Positions 7,732 through 14,292 of a stretch of DNA of 16,000 nt are shown piece after piece. Position 1 is the first letter of the stretch. Every line of letters starts with the position of its first letter. A program made the position numbers and the translations under genes. A model generated the notes under the pieces. It worked only from the letters and a program-made list of their open reading frames with translations. It searched no databases and was not told the DNA's origin. The DNA lies in contig CAYLNH010000164.1 in assembly GCA_964384625.1 (NCBI GenBank), positions 1-16,000 on the forward strand. Reading direction: 5' to 3'. The stretch comes from CAYLNH01 sp964384625. Lineage in GTDB: Bacteria; Verrucomicrobiota; Lentisphaeria; JABSQK01.

Positions 7732-7849
7732 CGAGGGTTCGCCCGACCCGCCGGCACTGCGGGCAATTCAGCGCAGTTGATCCCAATTATTCGCATGCCC
7801 TCGTTTCCTGCCTTTCTTTTCCTCCCGTCCCGACGCTCAAGAGGCCGAA

Positions 7850-7927
7850 ACCTGCGGTGCTTGCGGATCTGTCACCGGCATGAAGTCCATACCGGTGACT
7901 GATCCTGGAACTCCGCACCACAAAGGT
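7850..7927 (+). other. Nested inverted repeat, possible structured RNA
   Basis: Four stacked pairings fold around one loop: ACCT (7850-7853) with AGGT (7924-7927), GGTGC (7856-7860) with GCACC (7915-7919), GGATC (7865-7869) with GATCC (7901-7905), and, after a T/T mismatch, GTCACCGG (7871-7878) with CCGGTGAC (7892-7899), 13-base loop. No T run follows, so it is not a standard terminator. It lies in the 390-base gap between the AraC-type gene and the Rnf operon, upstream of the predicted operon promoter. I match it to no riboswitch class. Confidence 0.4.
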
Positions 7928-7992
7928 ACGGGATCTCGACGCGGAATGCAGAGGGCAGCAGACGAGGGCTTACGATTATTCGCTTCCCTGTC

Positions 7993-8020
7993 TTGACACC
8001 CTCTTTTGCCGCACTAATTT
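7993..8020 (+). promoter_or_regulatory. Candidate promoter of the Rnf operon
   Basis: A perfect TTGACA (7993-7998) is followed after 16 bases by TAATTT (8015-8020), a poor -10 that keeps the three most conserved positions. The leader to the first gene would be about 95 bases and contains a 6-bp stem-loop (GGGAAG 8033-8038 with CTTCCC 8046-8051). Confidence 0.4.
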
Positions 8021-8121
8021 TTCCTTTTCCCCGGGAAGCGCCGTTCTTCCCTGTGGTAATGAACAACCGTACATCATCGCCCCGTATGGCGGGATAAATC
8101 AACCAACTGTCGACCCACGGA

Positions 8122-8406
8122 ATGCACGATCACCGCGAAGCGGCTTGCGAGAAATGCCCCGTTGAAAACTGTCCGACCGGCGGTGCTCCACCGGCGGACG
8201 CACCGCGGGGCTGGCGCCTGGTTCTCACCTCGATCGGGTTCTTTCTGGTCCCCCTGTTGCTGGCGCTTCTGGGTTCGGCCTGTCTGGCCGAAACGGGCAC
8301 GGGCCAGTTTGTCGGCGGCGTCGCGGGTCTGGCGCTCGGGCTGGCGGGGGCGGCTGTGGTGAGCCGTCTGCTCCGTGATGCAACCAGCCGGGAACAGCTG
8401 AACTAA
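8122..8406 (+). CDS. Small Cys-motif two-helix membrane protein, RseC-like
   Basis: A 94-residue protein. Cys9, Cys12 and Cys17 give C-x2-C-x4-C near the N-terminus; two membrane helices follow (about 33-53 and 62-82), with a basic/polar tail RDATSREQLN. The cysteine cluster followed by a helix pair (FFLVPLLLALLGSA, then GGVAGLALGLAGAAVVSRLL) resembles RseC, the partner of Rnf/Rsx complexes in SoxR reduction, whose cysteines read C-x2-C-x5-C. It lacks most of RseC's soluble N-terminal domain. An in-frame TAA just upstream (8095-8097) rules out a longer N-terminus. Its stop is two bases before the rnfC start, so it is the first gene of the operon. A role in assembling or reducing Rnf is inference. 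No clear ribosome-binding site is seen; GGA abuts the ATG. Confidence 0.72.
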   Translation: MHDHREAACEKCPVENCPTGGAPPADAPRGWRLVLTSIGFFLVPLLLALLGSACLAETGTGQFVGGVAGLALGLAGAAVVSRLLRDATSREQLN

Positions 8407-8408
8407 CT

Positions 8409-9755
8409 ATGGGCGAAGGTCAGGTAACATTTTCTTACGGCGTCCATCCGCCGGACAGCAAGCAGTTCGCCGCCGACGCTGCCATCGAAGTCCTCCCCTG
8501 CCCCGCCGCCGTCCAGGTGCCGGTGCTCCAGCACCTGGGCGCCCCCTGTGCCGCCTGCGTCAAGCCCAAAGACGAAGTCAAAATGGGCGATAAAGTCGGC
8601 GAGGCCCAGGGCTTTATCTCCTCCCCGGTCCACAGCAGCATCAACGGCAAGGTGGGCCGTGAATCCGCCGCCACGCTGCCCAACGGCCGCCACGTGCCGG
8701 TCATCCCGATCAAAGCCGACGGCGAGCAGTTGGCAGGCCGGCCGCTCTTCGACGAGATTCTGGGCGGCGACTGGCCCACGGACGGCCTGGACCGGTACGA
8801 GCCCAAGGCCATTTCCGACGCCGCCCTCGACGCCGGCATCGTCGGCCTCGGCGGCGCGGCCTTCCCGACGCACGTCAAACTGCTGCAGAATCCCGAGAAA
8901 CCGATCGACACCCTCTTGATCAACGGGGCCGAGTGCGAGCCGTTTCTGACCGCGGACTACCGCCTGATGCTCGAAGCCCCCGCCCCCGTCATCACCGGCG
9001 CGCTGCTGGCCATGCGGGCCAACGGCGCCACACGCGTGGTCGTCGGCATCGAAGACAACAAACCGCAGGCCATTGCCACAATGCGCGAAGCCGCCGACGG
9101 TACGCCGGTGGAGATCCTGCCGTTGAAAACCAAATATCCGCAGGGCGGCGAGAAACAGCTGATTGTCGCCGTACTCGGCCGCGAAGTCCCGACCGGCGGG
9201 CTGCCGTTGGACGTCGGCGTGGTCGTCATGAATGTGGGCACCTGCGCAGCCCTAGCCCGCGCCGTGGTCCGCGGCAAGGCGCTGACCCACCGGGTCATCA
9301 CCGTCTCCGGCGCCGGCATCCGGACGCCGAAGAACATTCTGGCGCCCATCGGCGCGGCCTACCAGGAACTCGTTGACTTCTGCGGCGGGCTGACCGCGAA
9401 CGCCGCGCGGATCGTCTCCGGCGGCCCGATGATGGGCTTCGCCATGACCGACCTGAGCGCCCCCGTAACCAAAGGCACCAGCGGCATCACGATTCTCACC
9501 GAGGAAGACGTCCGGCGCGCCGCCGAAACCAGTTGCGTCCGCTGCGGCCGCTGCGTCGATGTCTGCCCGTTGCGTCTGGTGCCGACGAAACTGGCGCTGG
9601 CGTCGCGCCATGACAGCGTCGACGTGATGCAGAAGTACCACATCAACGCCTGTATGGAGTGCGGCTGCTGCGGGTATGTCTGCCCCGCCAGTCTGCCGCT
9701 CGTACAGTTGATCCGCGTCGGCAAGGTCAAAGTCCGTAACGCAAGTAAGAAGTAG
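8409..9755 (+). CDS. rnfC: Electron transport complex subunit RnfC
   Basis: The 448-residue NADH-side peripheral subunit of the Rnf ferredoxin:NAD+ oxidoreductase. It contains the NADH/FMN-binding GLGGAAFP at 146-153 and GAECEP at 173-178, as in the Nuo51-like domain, then an SLBB-like stretch (near 295-345). Two 4Fe-4S motifs follow: Cys376, 379, 382, 386 and Cys415, 418, 421, 425 (with an additional Cys420). Length is typical for RnfC without the long Ala/Lys-rich tail of gammaproteobacteria. It sits first among the core subunits, as in clostridial-type C-D-G-E-A-B operons. The ATG at 8409 has only a weak ribosome-binding site, so translation is probably coupled to the preceding small gene. 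Confidence 0.97.
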   Translation: MGEGQVTFSYGVHPPDSKQFAADAAIEVLPCPAAVQVPVLQHLGAPCAACVKPKDEVKMGDKVGEAQGFISSPVHSSINGKVGRESAATLPNGRHVPVIPIKADGEQLAGRPLFDEILGGDWPTDGLDRYEPKAISDAALDAGIVGLGGAAFPTHVKLLQNPEKPIDTLLINGAECEPFLTADYRLMLEAPAPVITGALLAMRANGATRVVVGIEDNKPQAIATMREAADGTPVEILPLKTKYPQGGEKQLIVAVLGREVPTGGLPLDVGVVVMNVGTCAALARAVVRGKALTHRVITVSGAGIRTPKNILAPIGAAYQELVDFCGGLTANAARIVSGGPMMGFAMTDLSAPVTKGTSGITILTEEDVRRAAETSCVRCGRCVDVCPLRLVPTKLALASRHDSVDVMQKYHINACMECGCCGYVCPASLPLVQLIRVGKVKVRNASKK

Positions 9756-9785
9756 ACTCACCGCAAACCGGTATTCGGCTCAGCA

Positions 9786-10793
9786 ATGTCTGACGAGAAC
9801 AAGAAAACGGAAGCCACGGAAGAAGCGCCGAAGCCGGCGCTGCACGTGACGACGTCGCCGCATCTGTCGGATCCGTCGATGACCACGCAGCGGATGATGA
9901 TCGACGTGCTGCTGGCTCTGGTTCCGGCGCTGGGCGTCGCCGCCTATGTCTTTGGCCTCGGCCCTCTGATCAAGCAGGTCGGCATCTGCGTGGTCTGCTG
10001 TGTCGCCGCCGACGCCGCGTTCGCGCAGATGCGCGGCAAACCGATTGCCGTCAAGGACTGTTCGGCGGCGCTGACCGGTGTGATTCTGGCGCTGTCCTTG
10101 CCGTGGAGCGCCCCGATCTACGTCACGGTGATTGCCTCGATCGTCGCCATCGGTCTGGGCAAGGCCGTCTTCGGCGGGCTCGGCTACAACCTGTTCAACC
10201 CGGCGATGGTCGGCCGCGCCTTTGTCATGTTGAGTTTCGCCGGCGTCGTCGGCGCCACGGCCTACGTCGATGGCGAGCTGGCGGGCACCGCGATGAGTCA
10301 GGCAACGCCGTTGACGGCGCTGAAACAGGACGGCGTGATCACGGCGCTGAAGCCGCTGTTACTGGGGACCACGAACGGTTCCCTGGGCGAAGTCAGCGCG
10401 CTGGCCCTGCTGGCCGGCGGCATCTACCTGTGCATCCGCCGCACCGCCTCCTGGGAGATCCCGGCCGGCAGCGTGGTCGGCGTGCTGGTCTTCGCCACCG
10501 TTGCCAAAGCCCTGGGCTGGACGCATTTCACCGCGTTCCACCACCTGCTCAGCGGCGCCTTCCTGTTCGGCGCGTTCTTCATCGCGACCGACCCGGTGAG
10601 CAGCCCGGTCGTGCCGAAGGGCAAGTTCGTCTTCGGCGTTGGCTACGGCTTTTTCGTTGTTCTGATCCGCGTCTTCAGCGGCTATCCGGAAGGCGTCATG
10701 TTCGCGGTCTTGCTGATGAACGCGATGACGCCGTTGATCAACCGCTGGCTGATCCCGCGGCCGCTGGGCGGCCCGGTTCTCCAGAAAGCATGA
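9786..10793 (+). CDS. rnfD: Electron transport complex subunit RnfD
   Basis: A 335-residue integral membrane subunit related to NqrB. After a polar 20-residue start come LHVTTSPHLSDPSMTTQRMM (family opening, about 19-38), multiple membrane helices, GYNLFNPAMVGRA at 133-145, and the flavin site SQATPL at 171-176, where Thr174 would carry covalent FMN through a phosphoester bond. ATDPVSSPVVPKGK at 267-280 is also conserved in RnfD/NqrB. It passes electrons through the membrane together with RnfG and RnfC and probably takes part in ion movement. Thirty bases separate it from rnfC, and four separate its stop from rnfG. Confidence 0.97.
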   Translation: MSDENKKTEATEEAPKPALHVTTSPHLSDPSMTTQRMMIDVLLALVPALGVAAYVFGLGPLIKQVGICVVCCVAADAAFAQMRGKPIAVKDCSAALTGVILALSLPWSAPIYVTVIASIVAIGLGKAVFGGLGYNLFNPAMVGRAFVMLSFAGVVGATAYVDGELAGTAMSQATPLTALKQDGVITALKPLLLGTTNGSLGEVSALALLAGGIYLCIRRTASWEIPAGSVVGVLVFATVAKALGWTHFTAFHHLLSGAFLFGAFFIATDPVSSPVVPKGKFVFGVGYGFFVVLIRVFSGYPEGVMFAVLLMNAMTPLINRWLIPRPLGGPVLQKA

Positions 10794-10797
10794 CAGT

Positions 10798-11511
10798 ATG
10801 AGCGAAACGCAAACAACCGAAAGCAGCAAACCGCAGGGCGGCATCGTGACGTCGCTGCGACAGGCGTGGCTGATCCTGCTCCTGGCGTTGCTCTACGGTA
10901 CCGGCCTGGCCGGCATCCAGATCTGGCTGAAGCCCTACATCGAGGCGAACAAAGCGCGCAAAACGCTTACGGCCGTCCCTGAGTTGTTCGGCGAGTACAC
11001 CGACCCGGCCGACGCCGAAGTGGGCGATATCGACGATGTCGAAGTCAACGGCCGGCCCGGCTCGAAGATCTCCTCGGGCGCCGGCGAGTTTCTGGCTCAC
11101 GGCGTGACGATCAAGAACGACAAGGACCAGGACGTCAAGATCATCAAGGTCTTCAACAGCGACCGACAGCACATCGGCTGGCTCATCCCCGCCGCCGGTC
11201 AGGGCTACGGCGATGTCATCGAACTGCTGGTCGGCGTCGACGCCCAGGTCGACACGGTGAAGGGCATCTACATCCTCGCCCAGAAGGAAACGCCGGGGCT
11301 GGGCAACAAGATCGTCAAACGCAAGTTCCGCAAGAACTACCAAGACGCGCCGACCGACCGGCAACTCATTGTGGTCAAGCGGGAGAAGCAGGCCCCGCAT
11401 GAAATTTCCGCCATCTCCGGCGCCACGGTTTCGTCGGAGAACACGACGGCGATCGTCAACAACGCGATCGCGGTATTCAAGGAAGCACTTCGCCAGCAGA
11501 ACCAGGAATAG
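10798..11511 (+). CDS. rnfG: Electron transport complex subunit RnfG
   Basis: A 237-residue subunit with one N-terminal membrane helix (about 22-43) and an outward-facing FMN-binding domain, related to NqrC. Landmarks are ETPGLGNKI at 164-172 and SGATVSS at 207-213, in which Thr210 is the predicted covalent FMN attachment site. The first 18 residues are polar (rich in Thr, Ser, Gln). Length is slightly above the usual ~200-210. A flavin-transferase (ApbE) is needed for FMN attachment in this family and is not encoded in the window. Confidence 0.96.
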   Translation: MSETQTTESSKPQGGIVTSLRQAWLILLLALLYGTGLAGIQIWLKPYIEANKARKTLTAVPELFGEYTDPADAEVGDIDDVEVNGRPGSKISSGAGEFLAHGVTIKNDKDQDVKIIKVFNSDRQHIGWLIPAAGQGYGDVIELLVGVDAQVDTVKGIYILAQKETPGLGNKIVKRKFRKNYQDAPTDRQLIVVKREKQAPHEISAISGATVSSENTTAIVNNAIAVFKEALRQQNQE

Positions 11512-11513
11512 CG

Positions 11514-12191
11514 ATGGCAGACGCCCAAGGACCAACCGCACTCGAACGCTTCATCAACGGGATCATTCCGGAAAATCCCGTCTACCGCCAGTTGCTCGGC
11601 ATGTGCCCCACCCTGGCGGTCACCGGCGCCCTGCAGCCGGCCATCACGATGGCGGCCTCCACCGCCTTTGTCCTGATCTGCGCCAACATCATCACCAGCC
11701 TGATCCGCAATCTGCTGAAGCCGCACCTGCGGATCCTGGTGTTCACCTTGACCATCGCCACGTTCGTCACGATTGCCGACCGCTTTCTGGCGGCATTCGT
11801 GCCGGGGATGAGTGAGGTCCTCGGGCCCTACGTCCCCCTGATCATCGTCAACTGCATTATCATCTCGCGTTGCGAGATCTGCTCCTCGAAGCAGGGCCTG
11901 GGACCGTCGATCGCAGATGCCCTGGGCATGTCGCTCGGATTCTGTCTGGCGCTCTGCAGCATCGCTTCCGTCCGCGAGATCCTCGGCAGCGGCTCGCTCT
12001 TCGGCTTCCCGTTTGTCGGCGTCCCCGAGGACGGCGTGAAGCCGCTGATCTCACTGGCGAAGGACAGCCAGTTCTGGTCGCACTGGGGCGTCATGGTCCT
12101 GCCGCCGGGCGCCTTTCTCACCTTCGGTCTGCTGCTCGGCCTGGCTGAGTGGTTCGGCCTGAAACGCGCCGCCCGGGCGGAGGAGGAATAA
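11514..12191 (+). CDS. rnfE: Electron transport complex subunit RnfE
   Basis: A 225-residue membrane subunit, homologue of NqrD. It opens with FINGIIPENPVYRQLLGMCPTLAVT; Cys31 and Cys114 (in IIVNCIIISR) are the two cysteines that, with the matching pair in RnfA, hold the intramembrane iron-sulfur cluster. Just after Cys114, where relatives read GRAEAFASK, this protein has SRCEICSSK, adding Cys120 and Cys123. Six membrane helices are expected. Two bases separate it from rnfG, and its TAA stop shares one base with the rnfA ATG (TAATG), so the two are translationally coupled. Confidence 0.96.
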   Translation: MADAQGPTALERFINGIIPENPVYRQLLGMCPTLAVTGALQPAITMAASTAFVLICANIITSLIRNLLKPHLRILVFTLTIATFVTIADRFLAAFVPGMSEVLGPYVPLIIVNCIIISRCEICSSKQGLGPSIADALGMSLGFCLALCSIASVREILGSGSLFGFPFVGVPEDGVKPLISLAKDSQFWSHWGVMVLPPGAFLTFGLLLGLAEWFGLKRAARAEEE

Positions 12192-12964
12192 TGGACGTCC
12201 TCGGTCAAATCATCCTGATCTTCGTCGGCGCCGCGGTGATCAACAATTTCGTTCTGACCTATTTCGTCGGGATCTGCCCGTTCCTCGGCGTCTCACGCAA
12301 GGTAGACACCGCGTTCGGCATGGGCTGCGCCGTCACCTTCGTGATCAGCATCGCCGCCTTCCTCAGTTGGATGTTTACCTACTTCTTCCTCCGTCAGGGC
12401 GCCGTCGCGTCCCAGTGGATCTGGGAACTGGGCGGCGGCACCGGCACCGTCGACCTCTCGGTCCTCAGCTACATCGTCTATATCTTTGTCATCGCCTCAT
12501 CCGTGCAGTTCGTTGAAATGTATGTGCGCCGGTTTCACCCGCCGCTGTACAAGGCGTTCGGCGTCTATCTGCCGCTGATCACCACCAACTGCGCCATTCT
12601 CTTTGCCTGCCTGATGATCATGAGCCATCTGACCACCAGCGACCCGGCCAAATTCTGGGGTCTGCACGAGGCCTTGACCTACGCCATCGGCGGCGGCATC
12701 GGCTTCACCATCGCCATCAGCCTGATGGCCGGCATCCGCGAAGAACTGGACCTGTGTGATGTACCCAAACCGCTCAAGGGCGCCGGCATCGCCCTGCTGG
12801 TCTCCGGCATCCTGGCCATGGCGTTCATGGGGTTCGCCGGCATCAACGCCAATCTCGAAAAACTGGTGAACGGCGAGAAAATCGTCGTTCCCGTTAAAAC
12901 CCCCGCAATGACGAAGACGCCCGCAAACGACCGGCCCGCCCCCCCGGAAAAGGAGACGTACTAG
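12191..12964 (+). CDS. rnfA: Electron transport complex subunit RnfA, extended
   Basis: A 257-residue membrane subunit, homologue of NqrE. The paired half of the membrane iron-sulfur site is seen as VGICPFLGVS (Cys29) and TTNCAILF (Cys134). It is longer than the usual ~190-195 residues. The extra length lies in an insertion in the first periplasmic/cytoplasmic loops (around 67-90), a second near 152-165, and a polar Pro/Lys/Thr-rich C-terminal tail of about 40 residues after the AFMGFAGI that normally ends the protein. The start at 12191 has a perfect AGGAGG four bases upstream, inside the end of rnfE; the longer reading from 12149 is therefore rejected. It is followed by rnfB after two bases. 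Confidence 0.95.
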   Translation: MDVLGQIILIFVGAAVINNFVLTYFVGICPFLGVSRKVDTAFGMGCAVTFVISIAAFLSWMFTYFFLRQGAVASQWIWELGGGTGTVDLSVLSYIVYIFVIASSVQFVEMYVRRFHPPLYKAFGVYLPLITTNCAILFACLMIMSHLTTSDPAKFWGLHEALTYAIGGGIGFTIAISLMAGIREELDLCDVPKPLKGAGIALLVSGILAMAFMGFAGINANLEKLVNGEKIVVPVKTPAMTKTPANDRPAPPEKETY

Positions 12965-12966
12965 GC

Positions 12967-13890
12967 ATGCCTCCAGTTGTCGTCATCCTTATCCTGGCCG
13001 CCCTCGTCATGGTCGCCCTCGCCATCGCCATGAGCCTGATCCTCGGCTGGGCCAATGTCGCCTTCCACGTAGACGTCGATCCCAAGGTCGAAGCCATCAA
13101 TGAAGCACTCCCCGGCGCCAACTGCGGCGGCTGCGGCTATGTCGGCTGCGGCGAATACGCCGAAGCCGTTGCCGCCGGCGACGCCGACGTCTCCCTCTGT
13201 GCCCCCGGCGGCACCGGCTGCGCCCTCAAACTGGCGGCCATCATGGGCGTCGAAGTCGACCAGAGCTACCCCTACCGCGCCGTCATTCACTGCGCCGCCA
13301 CCGACAAAGACCGCCTGCAGCGCACCGAATACCGCGGCGAACCAACCTGTACCGCCGCCAACCTCATCGCCGGCGTCCAGGGCTGCACCTACGGCTGCCT
13401 CGGGTTCGGCGACTGTATGGCCGCCTGCAATTATGACGCTATCGACATCGTCGACGGCCTCGCCCGGATCAACTACGATAAGTGCGTCGGCTGCAAGGCC
13501 TGCGCCAAAGCCTGCCCCCGTAATATCATCACCATGGTGCCCTTCAAGGCGTCCCAGATGCTCGTCGTCGGCTGCGCCAACGAAGACAGCGGCAAAATGG
13601 TCAAAGAAGTATGCAACGTCGGCTGCATCGGCTGCAAGGCCTGCAGCAAGATCAACCCCGACCTCATGGCCATGGAAGGCAGCAAGCCCGTCCTCAACTA
13701 CGAAAACTACGATCCCGCGGACTCCATGGAAGACCTCAAGGCCATTCTCGGCAAGTGCCGCCGCAGCAGCCTGATATTTGTCGGCATCCCTTCCGAAGAA
13801 GACAAAGAAGCCGTCAAGGACGAAGAGCTTCCCGACGAAGTCCGCGCCGATTTCAAGACCACGGTCGACGAGACCGAATGGCGCGGTTAA
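12967..13890 (+). CDS. rnfB: Electron transport complex subunit RnfB (ferredoxin-side)
   Basis: A 307-residue iron-sulfur subunit thought to take electrons from ferredoxin. An N-terminal membrane helix (about 4-27) is followed by the Fe-S domain with Cys53, 56, 61 and 78, then ferredoxin-type sites: Cys140, 144, 150, 154 and Cys173, 176, 179, 183. A third region has Cys203, Cys216, and Cys220, 223, 226, but the expected fourth cysteine is Asn230 and the usual following CxxCxxC is reduced to Cys264. The C-terminus is acidic. It is the last gene of the operon, as in C-D-G-E-A-B layouts. The start at 12967 has AGGAG eleven bases upstream. Long runs of C-ending codons match the other rnf genes. 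Confidence 0.96.
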   Translation: MPPVVVILILAALVMVALAIAMSLILGWANVAFHVDVDPKVEAINEALPGANCGGCGYVGCGEYAEAVAAGDADVSLCAPGGTGCALKLAAIMGVEVDQSYPYRAVIHCAATDKDRLQRTEYRGEPTCTAANLIAGVQGCTYGCLGFGDCMAACNYDAIDIVDGLARINYDKCVGCKACAKACPRNIITMVPFKASQMLVVGCANEDSGKMVKEVCNVGCIGCKACSKINPDLMAMEGSKPVLNYENYDPADSMEDLKAILGKCRRSSLIFVGIPSEEDKEAVKDEELPDEVRADFKTTVDETEWRG

Positions 13891-14096
13891 GCCGCAGTTG
13901 TCTCAACTGCGCATCCTACCTCCTCCTACCGCAGCCGCAACTGCGCATCCTACCTCCTCCTACCGCAGCCGCAGTTGTCTCAACTGCGCATCCTCCCTCT
14001 CCCGACCGTAGCCGCAGTTGCCGCAACTGCGCCTCCTCCCTGCTCCTACCGCAGCCGCAGTTGTCTCAACTGCGCATCCTTCCTCTCCCGACCGTA
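13891..14096 (+). repeat. Five tandem 43-bp hairpin-forming repeats
   Basis: Units begin at 13891, 13934, 13968, 14011 and 14054; four are 43 bp and the second is 34 bp. Each full unit starts GC and then CGCAGTTG, three bases, CAACTGCG (8-bp perfect stem), followed by a C/T-rich arm with CATCCTACCTCCTCCTACC or a close variant. The fourth unit changes the loop from TCT to CCG but keeps the stem. The short unit lacks exactly nine bases of the hairpin. The array begins on the base after the rnfB stop codon. All frames read through it as low-complexity peptide, so it is not a gene. No direct T run follows the hairpins. Confidence 0.9.
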
Positions 14097-14100
14097 GAGG

Positions 14101-14215
14101 GAGGGATAAGGGACGGGAACTCAATGACGGCTTGGAGTGCGTTCCCCAAAAAGTCCCCGTCCCTTATTTCTCGTGGCCAATTTTGATCGGCGCTTTCGAT
14201 CAGTATTTTGGCCAC
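14101..14215 (+). repeat. Two adjacent long stem-loops, REP/MITE-like
   Basis: Stem A: GAGGGATAAGGGACGGG (14101-14117) pairs with 14156-14172; 15 Watson-Crick pairs and two G-U pairs as plus-strand RNA, 12 of them continuous in DNA, with a 38-base loop. Stem B starts at the next base: GTGGCCAA (14173-14180) with TTGGCCAC (14208-14215), enclosing TGATCG (14184-14189) with CGATCA (14197-14202). It lies between the convergent rnf operon and propeller gene. It may end transcription, or it may be a repetitive palindromic element of the kind moved by REP-associated transposases (inference). Confidence 0.6.
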
Positions 14216-14292
14216 ACGCCAGTGCACCAATCATCCATCAAGTCTATATCGAGTCCTGCCAAATCCAGAGCCGCTGGACCAGCACACCGACT

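Noticed and set aside
7741..7764. Terminator after the AraC-type gene
   Set aside because: GCCCG/CGGGC or CCCGC/GCGGG stems of five pairs with no T run; too weak to call.
7850..7927. Known riboswitch (cobalamin, c-di-GMP, moco)
   Set aside because: None of the conserved core sequences of these classes is present; only helices are seen.
13891..14096. CRISPR array
   Set aside because: Units are contiguous with no unique spacers and one is shortened; the C/T-rich arm is part of the repeat. No cas genes are present.
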